A stretch of DNA of 23,107 bases. It comes from a virus. The translations under genes and the position numbers were made by a program. Below the pieces are notes generated by a model, which was given only the letters and a program-made list of their open reading frames with translations, made no database searches and was not told where the DNA came from. Of this stretch, positions 1 through 5,017 are shown piece by piece. The stretch spans positions 1 to 23,107 of IMG/VR virus record IMGVR_UViG_3300044729_001153; one strand, written 5' to 3'. Numbering within the stretch: position 1 is the first letter of the stretch; each line of letters opens with the position of its first letter.

Positions 1-33
1 GGTGGTATTAGGGGAAACAGGGGGTACGGGTAA

Positions 34-49
34 GTTAGTGAAGACTAAC
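34..49 (+). repeat. Perfect hairpin inside a G-run tract
   Basis: GTTAGT (34-39), loop GAAG, ACTAAC (44-49). It is flanked by G runs on both sides (roughly 11-30 and 51-62). No U-tract follows, so it does not look like an intrinsic terminator. It may be a structured RNA or DNA element; function unknown. Confidence 0.4.
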
Positions 50-156
50 AGGGGGAGGGGGGTGAGTTTGAAAAAAGTGTGATTGATCGTGGGGATTAAT
101 ATGTCATAGGGACCCATGCCCCCCTCGCTGGCGGGGGTGCCCCCATCCGGGTACCC

Positions 157-169
157 GTCACATTGTGAC
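157..169. repeat. GTCAC-N3-GTGAC palindrome, copy 1
   Basis: Exact 5-bp inverted arms with centre ATT. It lies 13 bp upstream of the GGAACTA box of the first sigma-E-like promoter, an operator-like position. Confidence 0.85.
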
Positions 170-182
170 ATTTTCCATTCCG

Positions 183-211
183 GGAACTATTCGCCCCATT
201 CAATTGTCCAA
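183..211 (+). promoter_or_regulatory. Sigma-E (ECF)-like promoter 1
   Basis: GGAACTA (183-189), a 16-bp gap, then GTCCAA (206-211). The layout matches the known RpoE-type consensus GGAACTT-N15/16-GTCNNA with one mismatch in the -35 box. The same spacing recurs at 1313, 3248 and 5592. It would drive the gene at 261. This copy is the most diverged: it lacks the TCAGGTT spacer word and has CGGGTGTAG where the others have AAGGGTAGG. Confidence 0.5.
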
Positions 212-260
212 CGGGTGTAGTCGCAGTAATCAACCTTTAACTTTTTAATCGGAGAATCAA

Positions 261-848
261 ATGTCTACTATCCAGACTCTTAATGAAAAACTCGTTGTGT
301 TCGGTGCAATGATTGATGAGGCCCTCAACGTTGAGGCGGAGGCCAAGGCCGCAGTTAAGGCCCGCTGGAAGGAAACCGCTCAAGGTGCAATCGATACCTT
401 TGGCGACGACTGGATCCATTTCGCTATGCTCAGCAAGCGGGACCCGGCAATCGCCGCGACTGCCAAGCGACATGTTGACTCTATCAAGAGTTCACACGCT
501 GAGAATGCGAAGACTTTCCGGGAATACGCCTCGGGTATCAAGGCCACGGTAAAAGATAAGGTCGAGGCCCGGGCTGATGATAAGGGCAATTACCGGGAAC
601 AATACAGTCGTTTCTTGGCCTATTGTGTGGAATTGTCCGGGCTGTCTAGTCTGTATGTGCCCAAAGATGCTAATGCACCGGGCACGGGTTCAGGAACCAC
701 CTCTTACGATAAGGTCGCTGAGGCCTTGCGTGTCCTGAGGAACCATCTGTCGCAATGCGAACCCCAGGCCGTGGAAAACCTCTTAACCATGTGGCCCGAT
801 ATCGAAGAGGCCGCGATCGACGACGGCCTTTTGAAAGAATCAGTCTAA
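261..848 (+). CDS. Phage protein of unknown function, paralogue A
   Basis: 195 residues, mostly helical and charged, without a motif I recognise. The start is fixed by CGGAGAATCAA just upstream and by alignment with the paralogue at 1411-1989 (EKLVVFGA versus EKLAIFGA). The pair shares DWIH-AMLSKRDP, REQYSRFLAYCVE, SYDKVAEALRVLRNHL and QCEPQAVENLL, and by eye well over half of positions are identical. Codon choice differs strongly (GAGGCC here, GCAGAA in the paralogue), so the duplication is not recent. It is preceded by a sigma-E-like promoter and a palindrome. The position, first gene of the early region behind its own promoter, suggests an abundant early or regulatory protein, but that is inference. 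Confidence 0.85.
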   Translation: MSTIQTLNEKLVVFGAMIDEALNVEAEAKAAVKARWKETAQGAIDTFGDDWIHFAMLSKRDPAIAATAKRHVDSIKSSHAENAKTFREYASGIKATVKDKVEARADDKGNYREQYSRFLAYCVELSGLSSLYVPKDANAPGTGSGTTSYDKVAEALRVLRNHLSQCEPQAVENLLTMWPDIEEAAIDDGLLKESV

Positions 849-862
849 CCCTGACCTAACCC

Positions 863-882
863 GGCCCCCCGCAAGGGGGGCC
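863..882 (+). other. GC-only hairpin with GCAA tetraloop
   Basis: GGCCCCCC-GCAA-GGGGGGCC, a perfect 8-bp stem closed by a stable GNRA tetraloop between the genes at 261 and 902. No T-run follows, so it is not a standard terminator. It could be an mRNA 3'-end stabiliser, a processing site or a weak attenuator separating expression of the two genes. Confidence 0.55.
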
Positions 883-901
883 ATAACCCGGAGAAAAAAC
901 C

Positions 902-1123
902 ATGATTAACCTCTTAACAGTAACCCCCGCTTATGGTCGCGATTACAAGAGTGCAAAAGACGCACGAGCCGACTGGGATTCGGGCAAAGATTTTTTTGCT
1001 CAGGGTCTAACCTTCCAGGGATACCTCAGCTCCCGTGATTCTGAGGCCCTCAAAAAAGACGGGTATACCGGGATAATGATTCGATACGGTAACCTCAGGA
1101 AGGGAACCCTCTTCGATCTGTAA
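902..1123 (+). CDS. Small conserved phage protein (LLTVTPAYGRDYKS)
   Basis: 73 residues beginning MINLLTVTPAYGRDYKS, followed by ADWDSGKDF and a C-terminal GYTGIMIRYGNLRKGTLF segment. I recall short proteins with this TPAYGRDYKS opening in phages and proteobacteria, but no function is known to me. The Shine-Dalgarno is GGAG at 890-893. It is co-transcribed with the gene at 261, separated by the hairpin at 863-882, and followed directly by a strong terminator, so the two genes form one short operon. Confidence 0.75.
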   Translation: MINLLTVTPAYGRDYKSAKDARADWDSGKDFFAQGLTFQGYLSSRDSEALKKDGYTGIMIRYGNLRKGTLFDL

Positions 1124-1144
1124 CCCTAACTTCTCAGTACATAA

Positions 1145-1168
1145 CCCGGCTTAGGCCGGGTTTTTTTT
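1145..1168 (+). terminator. Intrinsic terminator of the first operon
   Basis: CCCGGC-TTAG-GCCGGG stem-loop followed by eight T. It ends the transcription unit that begins at the 183-211 promoter. Confidence 0.85.
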
Positions 1169-1191
1169 CGCCCAAAAAATCTCACGCCCCC

Positions 1192-1204
1192 GTCACATTG
1201 TGAC
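1192..1204. repeat. GTCAC-N3-GTGAC palindrome, copy 2
   Basis: Exact arms, centre ATT, 24 bp past the terminator T-run. It starts the duplicated non-coding block whose second copy begins at 2042. Confidence 0.85.
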
Positions 1205-1229
1205 GCCCGCCACCCGCCACCGGGTTCTC

Positions 1230-1262
1230 GCAGGGGTCACTGGTATCGTGCGAATTCTCGCC
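1230..1262. repeat. 33-bp direct repeat, copy 1
   Basis: Thirty of 33 bases match 2095-2127 (core CAGGGGTCACTGGT, then CGTGCG and CTCGCC). Each copy lies between two palindromes about 110 bp apart and follows the terminator of a paralogous gene block, so it belongs to the same duplication. A 10-base piece, GGTCACTGGT, also occurs inverted at 10389-10398. Confidence 0.75.
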
Positions 1263-1299
1263 ATCAACCCAGGAATGTCTCGCCATCATCGCCTGAGAT

Positions 1300-1312
1300 G
1301 TCACAGTGTGAC
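1300..1312. repeat. GTCAC-N3-GTGAC palindrome, copy 3
   Basis: Exact arms, centre AGT. It abuts the GGAACTT box of promoter 2 with no gap, so a protein bound here would overlap or touch sigma region 4 contacts. Confidence 0.85.
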
Positions 1313-1341
1313 GGAACTTTTCCTCAGGTTTCATTGTCTTA
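1313..1341 (+). promoter_or_regulatory. Sigma-E (ECF)-like promoter 2
   Basis: GGAACTT (1313-1319), 16 bp, GTCTTA (1336-1341). The spacer contains TCAGGTT, and AAGGGTAGG (1343-1351) follows; both words are shared with promoters 3 and 4. It is bracketed by palindromes at 1300 and 1379 and drives the paralogue at 1411. Confidence 0.6.
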
Positions 1342-1378
1342 TAAGGGTAGGACGCAGTAATGATGTTAAACAAACCCC

Positions 1379-1391
1379 GTCACATTGTGAC
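1379..1391. repeat. GTCAC-N3-GTGAC palindrome, copy 4
   Basis: Exact arms, centre ATT, 19 bp before the ATG at 1411 and about 38 bp past the promoter -10. This is a typical place for repression by roadblock or for mRNA-leader control. Confidence 0.85.
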
Positions 1392-1410
1392 ACTTACCTG
1401 GAGAATCAAA

Positions 1411-1989
1411 ATGCAAGTACAAACCACAGCAGAAAAACTGGCTATCTTTGGCGCGGCAGTAGACACTGTCCTGAACACTGAGGCAGAAGTGCAGGGATTG
1501 ATCAAAGCCCAGTGGCGTGCCACAGCAGGCAAAGCCCTGGAGTTGTTTGGGTGTGATTGGATTCACTACGCCATGTTATCCAAGCGTGACCCCGGCGTGG
1601 TGAAAGTGGCGAAAGCCTATGTTGAGACCATCAAAGGCGAGAACTCCGAGTACGCCAAGACCACGAAAGAATACGCGTCAAGTATTAAGCAGTCAGTGGT
1701 TGAGCGCGTAAAAGCCCGGTCAGACGCGGGCGGCAATCCGCGTGAGCAGTACAGTCGTTTCCTAGCTTATTGCGTGGAGATCGCGGGACTGTCAGAATAC
1801 GCGCCCAGGGAGAAAGCCCCAGGCACAGGCGGCGGCACAACATCCTATGACAAGGTAGCAGAAGCCCTGCGCGTGCTACGCAACCATCTGCCGCAATGCG
1901 AACCCCAGGCAGTTGAGAATCTGCTGGCTTTGTGGGTAGACATCGAGCAGGCAGCCCTGGAAGATGGCGTCATCAAAGAACAAGTTTAG
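1411..1989 (+). CDS. Phage protein of unknown function, paralogue B
   Basis: 192 residues, clear paralogue of the protein at 261-848, with the same block order (EKLAIFGA, DWIHYAMLSKRDP, REQYSRFLAYCVE, VLRNHLPQCEPQAVENLL). An in-frame ATG exists at 1360, but the ATG at 1411 is chosen because TGGAGAATCAAA precedes it exactly as before the paralogue and the aligned N-termini agree. The upstream extension would translate the palindrome as RHIVT. It has its own sigma-E-like promoter and terminator. The function is unknown; keeping two diverged copies suggests different timing or partners. Confidence 0.85.
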   Translation: MQVQTTAEKLAIFGAAVDTVLNTEAEVQGLIKAQWRATAGKALELFGCDWIHYAMLSKRDPGVVKVAKAYVETIKGENSEYAKTTKEYASSIKQSVVERVKARSDAGGNPREQYSRFLAYCVEIAGLSEYAPREKAPGTGGGTTSYDKVAEALRVLRNHLPQCEPQAVENLLALWVDIEQAALEDGVIKEQV

Positions 1990-2009
1990 GCAACCCTCAA
2001 CCCTTAACA

Positions 2010-2035
2010 CCCCAGCCATCGGCTGGGGTTTTTTT
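2010..2035 (+). terminator. Intrinsic terminator after paralogue B
   Basis: CCCCAGCC-ATC-GGCTGGGG stem-loop followed by seven T. Confidence 0.85.
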
Positions 2036-2041
2036 GTGCCT

Positions 2042-2054
2042 GTCACATTGTGAC
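2042..2054. repeat. GTCAC-N3-GTGAC palindrome, copy 5
   Basis: Exact arms, centre ATT, seven bases past a terminator T-run, the same relation as copy 2 has to its terminator. Confidence 0.85.
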
Positions 2055-2094
2055 GCATCCCTGAAGAAATTCCCGCAGGGTTCCATGCCCTTAG

Positions 2095-2127
2095 GCAGGG
2101 GTCACTGGTCTCGTGCGCATACTCGCC
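2095..2127. repeat. 33-bp direct repeat, copy 2
   Basis: Matches 1230-1262 at 30 of 33 positions. It lies between palindromes 5 and 6, paralleling palindromes 2 and 3 around copy 1. Confidence 0.75.
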
Positions 2128-2153
2128 AGCACATCGCAAAAAGCCCCAAAATC

Positions 2154-2166
2154 GTCACTTTGTGAC
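2154..2166. repeat. GTCAC-N3-GTGAC palindrome, copy 6
   Basis: Exact arms, centre TTT. Last palindrome before the AT-rich region, and 13 bp upstream of a possible housekeeping-type promoter. Confidence 0.85.
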
Positions 2167-2179
2167 GTTCCCCTGGAAA

Positions 2180-2209
2180 TTGGCACAGGCGTTGCTTTGA
2201 CCATATTAT
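2180..2209 (+). promoter_or_regulatory. Possible sigma-70-type promoter
   Basis: TTGGCA (2180-2185), 18-bp spacer, TATTAT (2204-2209). It stands 13 bp after palindrome 6 and reads toward the HNH-like gene at 2544. In such A/T-rich DNA chance matches are common, so support is weak. Confidence 0.3.
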
Positions 2210-2317
2210 ATTACATTAATTTACTTATATATTACTATACTATACTACATTATTATTATTATATTACTTTTTTTCTTTTTTTCCAGGAAATTATGAGGCG
2301 CGCGCATTCAAATCGAT

Positions 2318-2336
2318 GGTTTACTCACTGTAAACC
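2318..2336. repeat. Inverted repeat GGTTTAC-N5-GTAAACC, site 1
   Basis: Perfect 7-bp arms around TCACT. A near copy is at 2492-2509. It may be a binding site for an initiator or repressor of the gene at 2544. Confidence 0.55.
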
Positions 2337-2491
2337 CTAAAATTGACCTTTTTTGGCTCGGCGCATGATTTTTTCGGAAAAAAAGGAAAAAAAGAACTTT
2401 ATAGGCCCCATCTCAAGCAAAAAAGTAATATAATAGGAAAATTATGGAAATATATTTGGCTTTTTTACAACACTTTCCCCTCATCTCGTAG

Positions 2492-2509
2492 GGTTACAAT
2501 CTGTAAACC
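2492..2509. repeat. Inverted repeat GGTTAC-N5-GTAAACC, site 2
   Basis: Second, slightly imperfect copy of the 2318-2336 element (one T missing in the left arm). It lies 34 bp before the ATG at 2544, where a repressor could control that gene. Confidence 0.5.
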
Positions 2510-2543
2510 ACGCTGTCTAACCCTCTTTTAGGAGACTCAAACC

Positions 2544-3176
2544 ATGCGATTCGTCCCACTCACCACACCCCATCCAACTTTCCGCGATGCAGCAAATAAT
2601 CCCCTACAATCTACTCAACCATTATCAGACCCCCAAAAACGCGAATTCCTGGCCTGGGTCGCAGAGAACTGTCACGATGTGACGGGGACAAACCTCGATG
2701 AACAAAAAAACAACTGCTGGAACTGGAAGGGTGCAACCGACAAAAACCAAGGCGCCGCCAGGTACATGAATTACCCCGCGCACTCTTACATCTTCAAGCG
2801 TCTGAGCAACACCCTGCACCTTGACCCCGCCACGCTCGGTCGCATCACCCGCACCTGTGGGAACCCCCTATGCGTTAACCCCAACCACTGCCGCATCTCC
2901 GAAGGCCCCCGCACCAAACACAACCGCAAAGTGCAGGATCAGGTAGCTCACCCAAAAGCCGAGATGTCCACAAACGAGTTAATAGAAGAGATCACCGAAG
3001 TGGTCACCAACAACGTGCTGAAAACCCTAACTGCATCCTTAACCCACGACTTAACCAAAACCTTGACGCAAACCCTAACCTCCCAACTGCCAAACCTAAC
3101 CGCTGATGCGGTTGTTGCTGAACTTCTCCGGGTGCGGTTCGATGAGATAGTGGCCCGGGCTGTGAAGGGGAAGTGA
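2544..3176 (+). CDS. HNH-like zinc-fold protein lacking catalytic residues
   Basis: 210 residues. CWNWKGA (about 57-63), then AHSYIFKRL, then RTCGNPLCVNPNHCRI (about 109-124) follow the layout of phage and homing-type HNH proteins (CW-W-GA, AHR..., HLC-N--CVNP-HL). The conserved D-H or H before the first Cys of the last block is T-R here, so the usual general base is absent, while the metal-type Cys, Cys, Asn-Pro and His are kept. This points to DNA binding without cleavage, or a pseudo-enzyme. The C-terminal third is a low-complexity amphipathic stretch rich in TLT repeats, perhaps for oligomerisation. The start has GGAGACTCAAACC upstream. A palindrome inside the gene encodes CHDVT. Confidence 0.7.
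   Translation: MRFVPLTTPHPTFRDAANNPLQSTQPLSDPQKREFLAWVAENCHDVTGTNLDEQKNNCWNWKGATDKNQGAARYMNYPAHSYIFKRLSNTLHLDPATLGRITRTCGNPLCVNPNHCRISEGPRTKHNRKVQDQVAHPKAEMSTNELIEEITEVVTNNVLKTLTASLTHDLTKTLTQTLTSQLPNLTADAVVAELLRVRFDEIVARAVKGK
2671..2683. repeat. GTCAC-N3-GTGAC palindrome, copy 7 (in CDS)
   Basis: Exact arms, centre GAT, inside the HNH-like gene and read as C-H-D-V-T. Confidence 0.85.
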
Positions 3177-3182
3177 GGGAGT

Positions 3183-3231
3183 AAGTGGTTGATTTATGGG
3201 TGGTGTTGTTAAGCGGTTGATTTATGGGTGG
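3183..3231. repeat. Tandem 21-bp direct repeat
   Basis: AAGTGGTTGATTTATGGG with TGG following (3183-3203) recurs at 3211-3231 with one change (T to C), period 28 bp. It lies 16 bp upstream of the GGAACTT box at 3248, where an activator pair could bind. A shorter relative, GAAGTGGTTG, is at 5697-5706 upstream of the AAA+ gene. Confidence 0.7.
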
Positions 3232-3247
3232 ATTTTTTCAGGGTGAG

Positions 3248-3276
3248 GGAACTTAACATCAGGTTTCGTTGTCCAA
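3248..3276 (+). promoter_or_regulatory. Sigma-E (ECF)-like promoter 3
   Basis: GGAACTT (3248-3254), 16 bp, GTCCAA (3271-3276), with the TCAGGTT spacer word and the downstream AAGGGTAGG (3278-3286). It reads into the small-gene run starting at 3364. Confidence 0.6.
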
Positions 3277-3327
3277 TAAGGGTAGGGATAAGTTTTATTT
3301 GTTGTTTTTTGTTTAACCCCCGGGGTC

Positions 3328-3340
3328 GTCACATTGTGAC
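3328..3340. repeat. GTCAC-N3-GTGAC palindrome, copy 8
   Basis: Exact arms, centre ATT, between promoter 3 and the ATG at 3364; same position relative to the gene as copy 4. Confidence 0.85.
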
Positions 3341-3363
3341 ACCCCATAACCCTGGAGAACGAA

Positions 3364-3570
3364 ATGAGTGCAATGTATCTAAAACCAACGGAACTGCGGT
3401 TGGTCAGGCATGAGACCAACAGCCAGACCTTCTACACCTTCCACAAAATCTGGGCCAACGCTGCCGTTGGCCTCCCCCACTACAAATTCATGACCGTCCG
3501 CGATGCCATTAACTGGGCAGACCGGGAGTATCCGGGCGTGGGAGTGGCGATGGGGGGCAATAAAAAATGA
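3364..3570 (+). CDS. Small phage protein of unknown function
   Basis: 68 residues with TGGAGAACGAA as ribosome binding site. It contains aromatic-rich TFYTFHKIW and a C-terminal RDAINWADREYPG segment. Not recognised. It is the first gene after promoter 3 and palindrome 8 and overlaps the next gene by ATGA, so the two are translationally coupled. The N-terminal word MSAMYLKPTELRL offers no clear domain. Confidence 0.75.
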   Translation: MSAMYLKPTELRLVRHETNSQTFYTFHKIWANAAVGLPHYKFMTVRDAINWADREYPGVGVAMGGNKK

Positions 3571-3824
3571 ACGCAACACAAACAACCCTTAACAACTTAA
3601 CAGAACCACGGGATCTCAACGACCCCCAGTGCCGCATGTGCGGCGAGTACCTGGCATTCGCCCGATGGGAGATCGGCAAGCGAACATGTCTGGAGTGTGG
3701 TGAAGAGCAGGCTCGGCAAGAGCGAGCCTACTGGTGCGTGGCTGGCATTAACAAGTCTAACCCCATGCTGGTGACAGACATAGAGACCCTAAAGCAGTTA
3801 AACCCCAAGCGCGTCACAGTGTGA
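3567..3824 (+). CDS. Small zinc-ribbon phage protein
   Basis: 85 residues. CRMC (22-25) and CLEC (41-44) form a two-knuckle C-x2-C...C-x2-C zinc ribbon in the middle of the protein, so nucleic-acid or protein binding is likely. The start overlaps the upstream stop (ATGA). The 3' end runs into palindrome 9, whose TGA is the stop codon. Specific function unknown. Confidence 0.75.
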   Translation: MNATQTTLNNLTEPRDLNDPQCRMCGEYLAFARWEIGKRTCLECGEEQARQERAYWCVAGINKSNPMLVTDIETLKQLNPKRVTV

Positions 3825-3825
3825 C
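3813..3825. repeat. GTCAC-N3-GTGAC palindrome, copy 9 (spans stop codon)
   Basis: Exact arms, centre AGT. The GTC ACA GTG TGA frame ends the zinc-ribbon gene, and the next ATG is 16 bp downstream. Confidence 0.85.
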
Positions 3826-3841
3826 GCAAGGAGAGAGTGAG

Positions 3842-4021
3842 ATGAAAGAGGCAATCACAAGAAAACAAATGTACGCCTACGCACTAGGCTATTACTACGG
3901 ACGTGCAGAAGGTAAAGATCCAGACCTGTATGTGGGCGAGGACGACTGCCGACATTACTACGTAGAAGGTTATGGCGCTGGCGTTACTGACTACTGCGCC
4001 GAGGATGAGGAGGAGAAATGA
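3842..4021 (+). CDS. Small acidic phage protein
   Basis: 59 residues, MKEAITRKQMYAYALGYYYG, then many acidic and aromatic residues and an EDEEEK tail. The ATG at 3842 is preferred over an in-frame GTG at 3821 because AAGGAGAG lies 7-14 bases before it, whereas the GTG sits within the palindrome and has no Shine-Dalgarno. Short proteins with a YxxGYYYGR pattern are frequent in phages; no function is known. Overlaps the next ATG. Confidence 0.7.
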   Translation: MKEAITRKQMYAYALGYYYGRAEGKDPDLYVGEDDCRHYYVEGYGAGVTDYCAEDEEEK

Positions 4022-4200
4022 TGGGTAACTACAACGGGTATGAGACATGGGGCCAGATCAGTACGCGGCAAACCGAGCGCCCATATATAGACCCGAAAGA
4101 GATACAGAGGCAAGAGCGCATAGCCGTGGGGCGCATCTGTCGTTGCCGTGATTGCTTCTGTTGTGCCGAGGCTGGACTAACTAAACAAGGAGAGAAGTGA
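4018..4200 (+). CDS. Small Cys-rich phage protein
   Basis: 60 residues. The N-terminal NYNGYETW stretch is a common phage peptide opening, and CRCRDCFCC near residues 41-49 is strikingly Cys-rich and may bind metal. It is translationally coupled at both ends (overlaps with 3842-4021 and 4200-4343), with GAGGAG as the ribosome binding site. A second ATG follows immediately at 4021. Not recognised further. Confidence 0.65.
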   Translation: MMGNYNGYETWGQISTRQTERPYIDPKEIQRQERIAVGRICRCRDCFCCAEAGLTKQGEK

Positions 4201-4343
4201 TGGGACAGTTTGGTAGGCAGGATGAGGAGTTACACCGAGGCATGATCTACGTCATGCGGAAGGTTAACGGTACATGGGTGCCACTGCGGGTTTGGAATCA
4301 GACCCGATACCAAGAGTGGCTTGGATGTTTTAGCGCGATATAG
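4200..4343 (+). CDS. Very small phage ORF (47 aa)
   Basis: Starts MGQFGRQDEELHRGMIYVMRK and ends in WLGCFSAI. Its ATG overlaps the preceding TGA (GTGATG), and AAGGAGAGAAG supplies a good ribosome binding site. The tryptophan- and arginine-rich content and compact packing argue for a real gene, but nothing identifies a function. Confidence 0.55.
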   Translation: MGQFGRQDEELHRGMIYVMRKVNGTWVPLRVWNQTRYQEWLGCFSAI

Positions 4344-4352
4344 GAGCGTGTC

Positions 4353-4433
4353 ATGGGACAGTTGATCTTTATTTTTTATTTTGTGGTGCTGACTTTTTGT
4401 GGCGCATTGATTCTTTTGAACACGGGGGTGTGA
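4353..4433 (+). CDS. Tiny membrane peptide (26 aa)
   Basis: Almost entirely one hydrophobic helix (LIFIFYFVVLTFCGALILL) after MGQ. TAGGAGCG lies just upstream of the ATG and the stop is followed one base later by the ATG at 4435, so it fits the operon. It is likely a single-pass inner-membrane peptide; role unknown. Confidence 0.5.
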   Translation: MGQLIFIFYFVVLTFCGALILLNTGV

Positions 4434-4434
4434 G

Positions 4435-4683
4435 ATGAAACAAAAAAGCGTATGGCGCGCACGCGGCACCTTGATTAATTACGAAGGTGAAAACGAAGTC
4501 ATTTTTGAAGCCTACTTCACCGACAGGGACACGGCACATGCCGTGTATCACAAGGGAGAGCGTGAGTATGGACTAGCCGCTGGATACACGAGAATGCGTT
4601 GGGAGTTGGAAGGGTTCTACCTTGACGATGATCCACACATTGATCAGATGTTTAACGATGTACGCGAAGCAATGGAGGAATGA
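4435..4683 (+). CDS. Small phage protein of unknown function
   Basis: 82 residues with alternating charged and aromatic residues (WRARGTLINYEGENEVIF, EAYFTDRDTAHAVYHKGERE), predicted alpha/beta by eye, with an acidic C-terminus. It starts one base after the stop of the membrane peptide; GGGGGTGTGAG provides a weak Shine-Dalgarno, suggesting coupling. The stop TGA is followed one base later by the NinX start (TGAGATG). Not recognised. Confidence 0.7.
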   Translation: MKQKSVWRARGTLINYEGENEVIFEAYFTDRDTAHAVYHKGEREYGLAAGYTRMRWELEGFYLDDDPHIDQMFNDVREAMEE

Positions 4684-4684
4684 G

Positions 4685-5017
4685 ATGAAAGTGAAAACGA
4701 GTGAACTACAAGACAAGGCCCTTGACTGGGCGGTGATGCAGTGTGAGGAGTTTGTTGAGGATGTGTTTGAGCCGTCCGAGTACTGGGGTGATGGTGGGCC
4801 GATCATTGAGCGGGAGAAGATTACGTTAGAACATCTTCGTGGAGCAGGGGATACAGGTGCAGATGTTTGGGTAGCCACGCTCACATGTGAGGACAAAAAG
4901 TTTGGTGGTGTTGAGTGTTTTGAAGAACAAGGCCCAACACCCCTGATTGCCGCTATGAGATGTTATGTGGCAAGTAAGTTAGGCGATGAGGTAGAGATAC
5001 CGGAGGAGTTGAAATGA
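4685..5017 (+). CDS. ninX: NinX-like protein (DUF2591)
   Basis: 110 residues. MKVKTSELQDKALDWAVMQC at the start, GGPIIEREKI in the middle and TPLIAAMRCYVASKLGDEVE-PEEL at the end are the family signature of NinX/DUF2591, found in lambdoid and many other proteobacterial phages in the nin-type accessory region; its biochemical role is unknown. The ATG at 4685 is chosen because the family begins MKVKTSEL; an in-frame ATG further upstream would read through the previous gene. ATGA overlap with the next gene. Confidence 0.9.
   Translation: MKVKTSELQDKALDWAVMQCEEFVEDVFEPSEYWGDGGPIIEREKITLEHLRGAGDTGADVWVATLTCEDKKFGGVECFEEQGPTPLIAAMRCYVASKLGDEVEIPEELK

Larger units (their letters stand above)
1..260. 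other. G-rich non-coding leader region
   Basis: No convincing gene is seen on either strand. The first 62 bases carry several runs of three to six G on the + strand. Between them is a perfect hairpin, GTTAGT-GAAG-ACTAAC (34-49). Bases 119-144 form GC-rich self-complementary sequence, and CGGGTACCCG (148-157) is a 10-bp palindrome directly abutting the first 13-bp palindrome. The end of the region holds the first sigma-E-like promoter and the Shine-Dalgarno (GGAGA, 251-255) of the gene at 261. Confidence 0.5.
2167..2543. other. AT-rich gene-free region, origin or control-region candidate
   Basis: About 375 bp with no convincing gene. Bases 2200-2290 are almost pure A/T with ATT and TATAC repeats, then oligo-T, in sharp contrast to the surrounding sequence. 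Two similar inverted repeats, GGTTTAC-N5-GTAAACC (2318-2336) and GGTTAC-N5-GTAAACC (2492-2509), lie downstream with more A/T-rich runs between them, including TTTTTTC-G-GAAAAAA (2369-2383). An unwinding element next to paired binding sites is typical of replication origins, but a strong regulatory intergenic region would look similar. No clear DnaA box is seen. Confidence 0.5.

Noticed and set aside
157-169. CRP/FNR-type site interpretation of the palindrome
   Set aside because: CRP sites have the half-sites in the opposite order (TGTGA-N6-TCACA); here TCACA and TGTGA point the other way with a 1-bp centre.
237-473. Minus-strand reading frame
   Set aside because: It is antisense to the well-supported gene at 261-848 and has no ribosome binding site or family features.
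1360-1410. Upstream start for paralogue B at 1360
   Set aside because: In frame and with AAGGGTAGG upstream, but the 1411 ATG has the conserved TGGAGAATCAAA signal and aligns with the paralogue; kept only as a possible leader.
2343-2531. 62-codon frame in the A/T-rich region
   Set aside because: TTG start, no Shine-Dalgarno, low-complexity Phe/Lys-rich product typical of A/T-rich non-coding DNA.
4880-4891. CTCACATGTGAG in ninX
   Set aside because: A perfect palindrome, but the spacing differs from GTCAC-N3-GTGAC and the outer bases are not G/C as required.
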